This document shows positions 40,421 through 50,429 of a stretch of DNA of 64,000 bases, in pieces. Where the stretch lies: assembly GCF_964340395.1 (NCBI RefSeq), contig NC_135563.1, positions 10,428,151 to 10,492,150 on the forward strand, read 5' to 3'. The stretch is from Glandiceps talaboti. Its lineage: Eukaryota > Hemichordata > Enteropneusta > Spengelidae. Position 1 is the stretch's first letter. Each line of letters opens with the position of its first letter. Both the position numbers and the translations under genes were made by a program. The notes beneath the pieces are model-generated. The model searched no databases. It saw nothing but the letters and a program-made list of their open reading frames with translations, and was not told the DNA's origin.

Positions 40421-40932
40421 CAGTCTTCGTGACTTTGTCCGTATGCTAAGTCGTTTAGAAACATACTGTCCTGATTGTATTCTTTGTGAGATTGACAACA
40501 GGACCAGATTCTTCAACTTTGTCCGTGTGCTAAGTCGTTTAGAAATATATGTGCTGATTGCAGTCTTCGTGACTCTGTGTGCTAAGTCGTTTAGAACTAT
40601 ACTGTCCTGATGACAATCTTCGTAACTTTGTCAGTGTGCTAAGTCATTTAGAAGTATGTGTCGTTATACAATATTCGTGACCATGTCTATGTAATATTTG
40701 CAGTCGTTTACAAACCTGCTGTGCCCTGATTGAAGTCTTCGTGACTTAGTCTATGTACGACGTCGTCGTCTAGAAATGTGTCCTCAAATGCAAGACCATT
40801 AATATTGTAAATTTAGTGACTTGATACTCTTGGTCTACGTACGACGTCATTTAGCAATATATGTTCTCATTGTAGGTTTAAAATTTGGGTCTTTTCACAA
40901 CGTCATCATATAAAAATATGTTTCGTTATAGT
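40421..40932 (+). repeat. Decayed minisatellite, about eight units
   Basis: Successive units begin near 40421, 40478, 40560, 40614, 40669, 40735, 40791 and 40874 (54-83 bp). The shared core is CAGTCTTCGTGACTTTGTC, then TGTGCTAAGTCGTTTAGAAA, then TACTGTCCTGATT. Similarity falls from left to right; the last two units keep only ACGTCAT..TA..AAT and similar fragments. A 94-codon frame on the plus strand follows the repeat and is not a gene. Confidence 0.8.
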
Positions 40933-41557
40933 TTTCGCTGGATTCCAAGGACTTTGCAGGCTGAGAACGTATATTCGACTCCCAGCGACCTTGATATAGC
41001 TACGTAGAAACCAACGCTGACGTGTATTCATTTGTACCCAACCAGGGAAGGAATTAACACCGACTGTGTCATATATATGCTATACGTGAAGATGTAGGGA
41101 CATGCGTTTGGTTTTTTTTAAGAAAATATCAGCAGGTCTTCGCATTGGTGTTATACCTTATCAGGGGAGTCGAGTCGTCGTAAGGATTTAGTTAGACTCA
41201 ACTGTTTTATATCCCATTGAGAATCGTAATCCTAGTAATGCGCCGTTGAAGTAAATTTCCTGACTTTAAAAAGACTCGATGAGGATGTATTGATATGTGT
41301 TTCCGATCTGGTTGTGACGTGAAAATAGTGTTTTCTGGCTGTGAACTTTGGTCATGACTGCCAAGGATAATATGAAACTGTGTCACGTGACCAAACTCTC
41401 TACAATGACATTTGACGGTCTAAACTTAGATATACATGTACAGTACAATAAACATTCAAGTTTGACTAGCCAGCCAACGACCGCTTATCGGTATTTTGAA
41501 ACCCGATGTTTATAGTTCATAGAATTTCTATAATAAACACGGTTAACCAAGGCTATA

Positions 41558-41571
41558 GCGCCACCTATGAT
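41558..41571 (-). promoter_or_regulatory. CTCF-like core motif
   Basis: The minus strand reads ATCATAGGTGGCGC; the ten-base core YAGRKGGCRS matches fully, the upstream CCAS part does not. Confidence 0.3.
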
Positions 41572-42270
41572 AAAAATATAGCTTACTTTGTTTTCAATGT
41601 TTTCCTGCTCTCAAGGTTGGATATGCGTATGCCAAATATAAAATCACACATCAAAATGTGTTACGCAAGTAAAGTAAGCATTCACATTTTCAGAGTATAC
41701 ACCAAGTAGCTTGGCAGGCATATGAATAGAGCGTTTCTGATTATTATTATTTTTTCAATTTACTGTTGCCACAAGTGAAGGTACCACGAGTAAATTATTC
41801 AAGGAAAACCTCTCACTTCAAACACACAGATTCTGACTCTCTTAAAATACTCCTTAGCTGAATATAATAGGGAATAAATATCCCATTCCTACCAGACATC
41901 GCACTATAATACAGACATCTTCAAATTTTTTTTTCTCAAAAACAATTAATTGGGGAAGAGGATACAGTGTAGCAAAAACTGGATTCGCTCCTGTATCCAT
42001 AACTAGACTGAGCCACCCTCTCCCGTCATCGTATTCTAGCTTGGTATTCGTGTCGTACTTATACAAATGCTAAAAATAACATTTTTTTTTCATTCTGAGG
42101 GGAAATGTAAAGATTCACGATGTGTGTATTTTGCACGTCCTTGTAATATTCGGTCACTCGTTGATCAGAGCTTGATTGCATGGTGATGTTTGTTCTTTCC
42201 CTATTTCCAATCTTGTAAACTAGAGTGTCTGCCACTTTCATGGTGGTGTCGTGGAGCGTAGACCGACAGA

Positions 42271-42284
42271 GCGCCATCTACGGG
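42271..42284 (-). promoter_or_regulatory. CTCF-like motif
   Basis: The minus strand reads CCCGTAGATGGCGC, 13 of 14 positions of CCASYAGRKGGCRS, in the same orientation as those at 38495, 38943 and 41558. It lies 2.7 kb downstream of the GPCR stop codon. Confidence 0.45.
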
Positions 42285-42557
42285 CACGTTTGTATACCTC
42301 AACTATTAGTATTGGATTTCAAGAGAGCAACGACAGACTAAGTTGGAAGAAGGAGTAAGAAGAAAAGAATAGCGTGTGCACATTACGTAACAGGACAAAA
42401 TGATTTCAATCCGTGTTCCTGCCATTCTCAGACATACCTCATGGCAATGTGAATTGTGATGATCCAAAATAAACCCGTGACGTGTATTAAAAGTATTATA
42501 TTTGTTACATTCCACTGGAACAACCGGTCACATTTAGCAGAACCACGCCTACAACAT

Positions 42558-42618
42558 CCAGCCAGCCAGCCAGCCGTCCGTCCGTACGTGTACTCGCGCG
42601 CACGCACGCACGCGCACG

Positions 42619-42649
<31 letters not shown>

Positions 42650-42653
42650 ACTG
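42558..42653. repeat. Composite (CCAG)(CCGT)(CACG)(CA)n tract
   Basis: Four successive short-unit arrays with single-base changes between units (CCAG to CCGT to CGCACG to CA), much of it alternating purine-pyrimidine. Open frames across it on both strands are artefacts. Confidence 0.93.
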
Positions 42654-43489
42654 TAGGTAGGTCTACTTCCATACCAAAGACGAGACATGGGCAAATTTCA
42701 ATATACAAGTATTTTGATATTTCAGTATAATACATGGTGCAATGTCGTTTACAAACCTATACTATAATAACAACTAATGCAATGCAACATTAATTTACCA
42801 TAATTTATATAAAAAATAAATATGCTTCGTATTAGGATCAAATCAAATTACAAAACTATTGTAAGCATTATTTTTACACTTTAACGATCTTCATGTACTT
42901 CGTGTACTCGTTCTAATAACGGTTATATACAAATTTATCTTTGATTGGTACAAAAAATACATTTCAAAAGTATTTTGTCATTATAAAGTAAAGCTCTAAA
43001 ACATGGGATAATTGCATTTAAAAATGGTCACAGCTCCCTGTGGATCAAATCTGTGAAAACGTGTAGAAATATTTGAGATCCAACGATGAACTTTAAATTT
43101 GGGTTCACAAAGAAAATTGACGTCTTGTACTCAAAATAACGACTACGTTATTATCAGACTCCCACTCGTCACCTTGCCACCTCGGTAAAAAATAAGTCGA
43201 ATCTACATCTCTTAATATCATCTTAATTATTTTACCAAAAAAAATATGCATATTAACACGGCCATTACACAAAAATATACAAAATATGTTATCTCCTGAC
43301 AATGTTAAATCTATGTACAAATATCTAAATATCTATGTACAAATAACTATCACGGTATAAACAAATAATACAATATGTTACAGTACCCTTTCATATGGGC
43401 ATCGCCGGTCGAGTCCAAAAAATTAGTAGTTCGTACATTATTTACAATTAGCGTATTGACGGTGATAAGATTATAGACCTATCAATATT
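42654..43489. other. Gene-free stretch
   Basis: AT-rich. ATCTATGTACAAATA is repeated near 43310 and 43331. No gene recognised. Confidence 0.5.
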
Positions 43490-43610
43490 AAGGTAGTGTA
43501 TGCCTTGGAAATAAAAAAAAATAAGTTTTGTTTTTACATCACTCCCATTCGCAATTAAAATGAAGAAAAAAAATCGGAGGTCACCGTACAGATGTTTGAA
43601 ATATAAAGGT
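43490..43610 (+). repeat. Dispersed repeat family A, copy 2, left part
   Basis: AAGGTAGTGTATGCCTTGGA with GGTCACCGTACA at about 43579 aligns with the left half of the copy at 62385-62715. A matching right part (ATTTGAACAACGTTGATTTT) appears only at 44643, about 1 kb away. Confidence 0.6.
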
Positions 43611-44049
43611 AAAAATGATCCCACCATTTCAGTATCCAATAGGGATGTCGAATACTGTCACTGTGTTAACTTCGGTGGAAAATATAATTAAAAGAATGTC
43701 GATTTCATTGAAAACAAGATGGCGAACTCCCCCGAATTCCTTGTATTACTTCAAAAGGACAACCAGTTAAAGCTGTACTAGATGCAACTGAACATTTTTT
43801 TGAAAGTGTTTTGTTAGATACAGTACGTTACTCGTAATATTGTACACCCTGAACAGTATTGAATCACCGGTAGGTGAACGTCTTACTTGTAGCTGTATAC
43901 ATGATATGGTACAATAAATCAGATCAAATTGATTGTTGGTTCCTCACCTAAAACTTGGCGCCCTCAACGTCGATCATGTTTTCAACCTGTTTCTGCAATA
44001 CTTGTGGATAAGATCGACTACTGATTGTCACGGTTTTTAACATTTTTCA

Positions 44050-44371
44050 GTGAATATATTGTCGGTGTCTGATCGAAAAACAATACTACAGTTGCAAACT
44101 AGTGCACTTAAACATGGCGACAGATTCAAAAGCAAGCTTTCGCTCAAGACGATATACTTGACGTATGACGGCCGTGCTTTTTCAAACCGTGCTCCAAAAC
44201 TTTGGAATCGAATTGCTTCCCACAAGGAGTTCGTCTGTCATCAAATCTGGAAACTTTTAAAAACAAATTGAAAGCACATCTTTTTCAAACTAGCATATTG
44301 TGTGGATTGAACCTTTCAAGCGCCATCGAACAGAACTTATCTTTTGGAATCTGGCGCTAAGAAATTATTTA
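44050..44371 (+). pseudogene. Non-LTR retrotransposon ORF2 C-terminus (dead, CR1/L2-like)
   Basis: The frame from 44050 encodes the hallmark of LINE reverse-transcriptase C-termini, TYDGRAFSNRAPKLWN, known from CR1/L2/Jockey-type elements as Y-G-x-RAFS-x-x-APKLWN. After the Trp-Asn (44204-44209) a small indel shifts the frame; the next expected block, NLETFKNKLKAHLF, is found in another frame at about 44242-44287. The 3' UTR contains CTGGCGCTAAGAAATTA, like the GGCGCTATAAA strings near the 3' end of such LINEs, and leads straight into a GATT/CATT tail. The upstream reverse transcriptase is missing, as expected for 5' truncation. The clade assignment is inference. Confidence 0.75.
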
Positions 44372-44511
44372 TGATTCATTGATTCATTGATTGATTGGTT
44401 GGTTGATTCATTGATTGATTGATTGATTGATTCGTTGATTGATTGATTGACTGATTGATTGATTGATTCATTGATTCATTGATTCATTGATTCGTTGATT
44501 CATTGATTCAT
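44372..44511 (+). repeat. (GATT/CATT)n array, LINE 3' tail
   Basis: About 35 tetranucleotide units mixing GATT and CATT, starting right after the LINE 3' UTR. Several CR1/L2-type LINEs end in short tandem repeats, so this array is best read as the expanded tail of that insertion. Confidence 0.8.
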
Positions 44512-44638
44512 TTTATATTAACCTCTACTTAACACTCAGATACAACATGTCTTTTTTGTAAGTAATTGACTCAATGAATCTGTTAATGAATATATAGTTG
44601 GTTATTTGATGAAAGAAATATCTCAGTGGCAGGTTTAA

Positions 44639-44690
44639 GACAGATTTGAACAACGTTGATTTTCACTGAAATTGGTCCATGGGCGCATGC
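44639..44690 (+). repeat. Dispersed repeat family A, copy 2, right part
   Basis: CAGATTTGAACAACGTTGAT and TTTCACTGAAATTGGTCC match the right end of the copy at 14830-15113. The LINE fragment lies between this and the left part at 43490. Confidence 0.65.
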
Positions 44691-44972
44691 TACCTTTAAA
44701 ACGCCAGTATAAATGTCAATCTTATCCTTCTAAAAAAATCTCTCATAAATTACTTCTATTCTCCACCTGTACATATGCAAGATCCTCGAAATTGTCTTTA
44801 AGGAATACAAATATACATGTCAGGTATGGAATGTTAAGAATGCACAAAAGTGGCCGCCCCTTCCTTGGTCGCCTTCTTTCAGTTTCCTACAACAAGTAGC
44901 CTAGGGAAGATTTCGTTAACTCGTTTAAAGCAACAAGAACAGAAACTCTCTATGGTTTCATGTTTGAATCCT

Positions 44973-46037
44973 TTAGTTTCTATCACCCATAGTTATTTCA
45001 CCAGAAATCGTCGTCGGTCGTCTCTTACGCGGGGTGTCGCTTGAATCCGAAGTGAATTCCCATCCAGGACGCTTTTCCTTCAGACAGCAGCAGACAAGCC
45101 GTTTGAAAGCTGTACGATACTCGCTGTTGAGTAGGGCGTACAGGATCGGGTTCAACGTGCTGTTGACGTACCCCAACCACAGGAAGATCGACAAGAGATC
45201 GTAGGACACGTATTGGTCTGTCAATGGAAAGAAAGTGAAGATAATAAAGTAGGGAACCCAGCAAATAACGAAACATCCCATGATCACGGCAAGAACTTTG
45301 GTAGCTTTGTGTTCGTCGACAGCTGACTTGTTTGATTTCTTGACCCCGATGTTTACGCTCAGTGCGTTGATTTTGCGTGCCTGTTCCCGCGCGATGAGAA
45401 GAACTCGTATGTAAATGACAATCATGATGACTAGAGGGATGAAGAAGAGAAGAATGCCATCTACAAGGCTAAATACAATGTCATGAGCGAACTCACATTG
45501 GTAAACATTGTTGTAGTTCTGGACCTCACCGTTTGCGGTATTCCACCCGACGTGTATCGGAATAAATGAAATCAAGAGCGAGACGAACCATATCACACCA
45601 ATGAAGATCGCCGCTTTTGTTCTCGTCATCTTCTGATGATACGAAAACGGGTCGGAGATAGCTATATAACGGTCCACACTAATTGCAAACAAATTCAACA
45701 TGGAAGCCGTGCAGAACATCACGTCCGATGACACCCAAATATTACAGAAAACTACACCTAGATCCCACACTCGTCTGAGTTCGTAGAGCGCGCTGAATGG
45801 GAGAACGGTGATTCCAAGAATGAGATCGGCCACAGCGAGTGAAACAATATAATAGTTGCTGATCGTGCGAAGTCTGCGATTCTTCAGAGGGGATAAAATC
45901 ACGAGTATATTTCCAAATATAGTCCATGCGCATATTGCATATAAAACAATACCGAGAACGGAGAGGGCTCCGTCGGATCGTCCACCCCAAACTCCGGCAT
46001 ATGGGTCTTCAGTGACATTAGAATCGTTACTAGCCAT
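44973..46037 (-). CDS. Class A aminergic GPCR, histamine H2 receptor-like
   Basis: A single open frame of 354 residues, close to human HRH2 (359). The start is supported by a strong Kozak context (A at -3, G at +4) and an in-frame TGA 9 nt upstream; the TAA stop is at 44973-44975. It is a plasma-membrane receptor with seven membrane segments: N-terminus with two N-glycosylation sites (N4, N7); TM1 with N43; TM2 LAVADL (D71); C98 for the disulfide to C181; TM3 amine-binding D105; DRY at 122-124; W150; TM5 with D193 and P201; TM6 CWVPYF at 259-264; TM7 with W287, Y290 and NPILY at 296-300; Cys cluster 316-318 for palmitoylation. The strings IHVGWN, SLVDG, EHKAT, CWVPYF and LWLGYVNSTLNPILY follow HRH2 more closely than dopamine D1 or beta-adrenergic receptors. 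HRH2 Thr190 (5.46) is Leu197 here. By family it probably couples to Gs. The ligand (histamine or another amine) is inference. No close AATAAA was found downstream. Confidence 0.93.
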   Translation of the reverse strand: MASNDSNVTEDPYAGVWGGRSDGALSVLGIVLYAICAWTIFGNILVILSPLKNRRLRTISNYYIVSLAVADLILGITVLPFSALYELRRVWDLGVVFCNIWVSSDVMFCTASMLNLFAISVDRYIAISDPFSYHQKMTRTKAAIFIGVIWFVSLLISFIPIHVGWNTANGEVQNYNNVYQCEFAHDIVFSLVDGILLFFIPLVIMIVIYIRVLLIAREQARKINALSVNIGVKKSNKSAVDEHKATKVLAVIMGCFVICWVPYFIIFTFFPLTDQYVSYDLLSIFLWLGYVNSTLNPILYALLNSEYRTAFKRLVCCCLKEKRPGWEFTSDSSDTPRKRRPTTISGEITMGDRN

Positions 46038-46046
46038 AGTTGATCA
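46038..46046 (-). promoter_or_regulatory. Start-codon context of the GPCR
   Basis: On the minus strand the bases before ATG read TGATCAACT: an in-frame stop and A at -3, fixing this ATG as the first possible start in this frame. A weak AG acceptor (ACGGCAG, at about 46056-46062) upstream means a non-coding 5' exon is possible. Confidence 0.6.
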
Positions 46047-49000
46047 CCTATTTCCTCTGCCGTTTCTCAAAACAACCCTTATTCAGTTATTCATTCACCG
46101 TTGGCGAACCGAGTTTCTATCTTTGCCAAACCTCCCGGCGAGTCTTCATCTCATGTGATGCTACCATTATCTGGCGAAGGCTTGTTCCAATTATCGACAC
46201 AGCAATTCAACAAAGTGGCCTGTAGCTGTACTTTTCCTGTGGGTCAAACAAATTATGTTATGTCAAATTGTCTGTTTCGTTTTTCACAATTGAAAGAACA
46301 AAATTAAATGACTCGCCTAGGAAGTAGTCTGAGCTGATACGCACACGGTATTAGTCAATAGCTAGAAGTTGTTCAATTAGTAAAATTATATCGTGTACCT
46401 CTCTTAATCAACGTATTGCTGTTATGCCGTGGGGCAGAGTTCCAATAATTCCGTACACTCCATTTGGCAATGCTTAGCAGTGTGTTAAATGGCTACTCTT
46501 TTTGGTGTACGTACCGTGGTTTAACTTTCATTAAAGTGTTAAGTGGACATTTCAATTTGAAATATTCGATAAAGTTGAATTGAGTAAGACGGACAAATGA
46601 TATGCCGGGCTATTTTCACCTCACATGGTGCTTCTAAACTAACGTTTTAAATCCCGTGAGACAAGCAGGTCATCAATACAACTCAACTTGAGCACATATG
46701 TGTAACTTTTTCGAAGATTAACTTCGACATCTCGTCACTTAGACGCTTTCCACGCTGATAACTTTCGACTGAATTAATGATAGTCCTCCGTCAAGTAATA
46801 CAATCAAAATCAAGTTTGACATTTCAACTATATTCGTGAGTGGTTTCCTTTCTACAGCAAAGATACCGCTATATTTAAACTCCTCTCTGTGACAACAGCT
46901 ACACATGCTGTATAACGTCAACTGTGACGGAATTTTTTATCAAGAAAAATTGATGGATTTCTTTCAAATTGACTTGTCATCGTTGGCAAAAGTGTCTGCA
47001 ACATAGGGGAGCCCGAACACCTGTTGAAAACCCACCATCTTGATTCTGGTGCATTATGGGAAACCTTGTATCATTCCGTCACGGTTGATATTACAGTAGA
47101 TCGATTATCACATTTTTTTGTAAACCACACGGTCAAGGTTACAGAAACCCTTGCAGTAGGGCTATGTACAACCGCCACTTGTAATAACTGCCGATGCGTA
47201 TGCTTGTAGAAACACCGACACTTCTGCGGTACTAAAAATCACCTCTGCCATGTACTAAAACCGCCACTTGTAATAAACAGCCAATATTTGCAATAATTAT
47301 ATCTTTCCGATCATCCCTAGATTATGTATAACACTGTATTATATGCTATACCTAAAAATGATACAACGGTACATTACATCTGCGCATGCTCGGTTTTTAA
47401 AAAGTTGTCCTATTTTTAACAAATAATTCGCGATGCTTTTGTTTACTTGGCTGTTCACACTCTTCATAAATTTGATACCCCTTCATACAAATTAAGTTTG
47501 AAAATTAAAATTAAGTGATGAAAGGAACAAGCTTTAAGTTACCATGGTAATAGCTCATAATATGTATTAATGTTTGATATCTGTTCCATATAATTTGCCA
47601 TTCTATCGTGAATATTCGAAGCATTAACGCTAACAACTTGACACGTCCCCGTCCTTGCGACGTCCCTAATATCAAAATACATGTTTTTCTAAAAATATAT
47701 TTGCAATGCTTCTTGAATTAAAAATCCATAAAACATCAATTTGCATTATTTGCAACCTAAAATAAATCTTAAAAGCACGAGTGGTGCAGCCGAGTAACAT
47801 CGTTGTGGTCAAATGCTAATGACTGCTTCTGACGTTTGAAGACGTGCTTGAATAGTAAAAACCAATACAGAGAGTCTTAATGAAAACAGATACCATTGCG
47901 GTTGCACGGAGAATCAATTCGATGTAATATTATTTTACAATGTACTTAAGGGCTTTGATTTCCTGAAACCATTTTTAAATTACTTGACGCAACAACACAC
48001 ACACACTCAAAACAAGAGGAGATCATTATCGCCAACGTAGCGTGAAATCAAATAGTAACACACACACTCTCGCTCCCTTGCTCGCTCTGATTAGAATTAA
48101 CCACTCACGGTTTAAAAATTATTATTTTTCTTTTTAATATCGTACAGTGTGCACTGTATGAATAGCATATTGCTATATATGTTCGATCTGTACAATATTA
48201 TACAATGGTACAGTATCGACCAAAATTCCGTTCATTCATTGAGACACGATTTTAAATGGTGAACATGGAAAGAGAACAATAACGATGTATACATCTTTTT
48301 GTGTAATGTAAATGAGATATCCTTTCTGTGGGGAATACCTATATCACATTTTAAATGAATAGTCTATTATCGATATTAAATCACTGAGCGTGCTACATAC
48401 TATTAAAGGGATTCCGAAGTTGTGCGAAAAGTGGGTTTTTGTACAACGGTAAACGGAATCATTAACGTCTGTGACGTAATCAAACACTAGCAGCGATATA
48501 AATCATCTTTACGGAAGACATTATTAAGACGACAAGACGCGCTAAAATATGAAAGCATTATCATTCATTTTTTTCTACTTCCAAATTCATGCTTATTCGT
48601 TGCGATAAAAAAACCTAATTTGTGAATAGTATGCTTAACTTCGTTGATATTACCACAGTGATATTACGTAGGAGAAAAATCTTCAGACGTTGCCTTAGCG
48701 ACAGACTAAAGTTTTCTCACTGGCATCGAGAAGCTAGTCAATTTAAAACATTACAATCTGTACCTGGACAAATTTTTCGACTCCATGAGTCCGTCCGTAT
48801 AAAAAAAACTACATCACATACAATGGCCGATGTCATTCAAACCTGACACACAGGTGCCACAACCGCAAGGCAAGTCAGTGAACAAAATGTAAATGTTTAG
48901 TACACCCTACAACATCGTTTTGTGTAAAACTGTTTTCATAAGCTGGGAGTGCTTGAATATGCATATGGAAGCTCGGTAACCGAGCCTAGCGTTTTTTCTA

Positions 49001-50212
49001 TTTTTTTCCACAGAGTGTCATAGTTCATTTTCATAAATTCCTGACCAGAGCTCTACTCGTTGCCAGACACGATTTTAACATTTTTAAGTGTAACAAAAGT
49101 AATTACCTAAAACTTAGACTGAGAAAGTCGTCACGATTCTGGTTTATTTATTTATTTGTGGTGTTTTTTTATCATTTTGCCTCCATAGTTTCTATCTGAA
49201 TAAGGCGTCATTCAGATGAAAACGATGTTACGTAATCACGCGAGATTTAACAGTCAGGCGATCAGATTTCAGTCTAGCGTTGTGTTGGCAAACCGTCAAA
49301 AAAGTAATCACAAATGAATAAATAAATCAGACTGGCGATTTTACCAGTCCATCGAAACGTAGACCATGCCTTTATGTGATGGTTCACGCGAAACATACGC
49401 ATGCCAGAAACCTATGGAATTTTAAGATTACATCTGCAGCTAGCTCTGCTCGTTATCAGAAGTTTAATACAATGATCAACTGCATTTGAACTGTCTCCAA
49501 AGGTGATGTAATAATGTGTCTGTCCGTTTGAATTTGATGAACTGATAAACAAAACAAAACGCCAACGGGGAAAAACCTTGCAAACGGCGATGATCATTAT
49601 ACAAATAGTATTAACTATATCCTGGAATTCGCACTAAACATGGTGCTCATGAGTCAAGTTCCTATTTTTTTGAAAATATGAAACTCAGCAGGAGGCAATT
49701 ACCATTGGTTGAATTTTGTTTATTTTGATGTAAGATATTTTACTATTGATTGATACATTTTATGCAGTGTGATTGATTGAGTGATGTTATATTGAATGAC
49801 AACCTTCCACAGAATATATCATTTCATTAGTACCGTGGGAATATTTCAATAAACCTTCGGCTTTATCATGGCTAATTTTATTACACTGAAAGCTGACCTT
49901 TCACCCCGAGTAAAATACAGTCGGTGAGATGAACATCAACGATATTCATCAAATTCTAAATCATACCCTTGGTTTAGCACTTGTAACCGACTTAGTAATG
50001 TTCGCGTTAAAACATCCAAAGTAGCCTGGCTGAGCGACTTGTTACAGTAATTGAATCTCTTTACAGAGAAACTTTCTCTCTATAAATTGGGATTACTAAA
50101 GGCTGCCATGAGGCCAATGGTAAGATTTACAATGTGTGTACATTTCCCCTACATTACACTAATAATACTTGAACCACGATGTTCTACAATATGTATATGC
50201 TCACACTTTCCC
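46047..50212. other. Gene-free stretch upstream of the GPCR
   Basis: Expected to hold the receptor's promoter, but I see no TATA box or initiator I would defend. GCCACTTGTAATAA occurs at about 47175 and 47263, a weak 88-bp direct duplication. No coding frame recognised. Confidence 0.5.
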
Positions 50213-50317
50213 TACATACATACATACATACATACATACATACATACATACATACATACATACATACATACATACATACATACATACATACATACATACA
50301 TACATACATACACACAC

Positions 50318-50352
<35 letters not shown>

Positions 50353-50429
50353 GGCAGGCAGGCAGGCAGGCAGGCATACATACATACATACATACATACA
50401 TACATACATACATACATACATACATACAT
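50213..50429. repeat. Composite (CATA)(CA)(GACA)(GGCA)(CATA) array
   Basis: (CATA)n to about 50310, a short CA run, (GACA)n to about 50352, (GGCA)n to about 50376, then (CATA)n to 50429. The open frames in several registers (up to 131 codons) are artefacts of the 4-bp unit. Confidence 0.97.

Larger units (their letters stand above)
40933..42557. other. Gene-free stretch
   Basis: Contains the two CTCF-like motifs listed separately. The minus-strand frame 41854-42066 is discussed under rejected items. Confidence 0.5.

Noticed and set aside
41854-42066. Minus-strand frame with LVMDTGA, like a retroviral-type protease active site; the same DNA also resembles tRNA A and B boxes
   Set aside because: No further protease, RT or integrase signal lies nearby. 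The two box-like strings are only about 25 bp apart, too close for a tRNA or normal SINE promoter. Both readings are probably chance.
45856-46158. Antisense frames within and across the start of the GPCR
   Set aside because: They are shadows of the receptor coding sequence with no independent motif.
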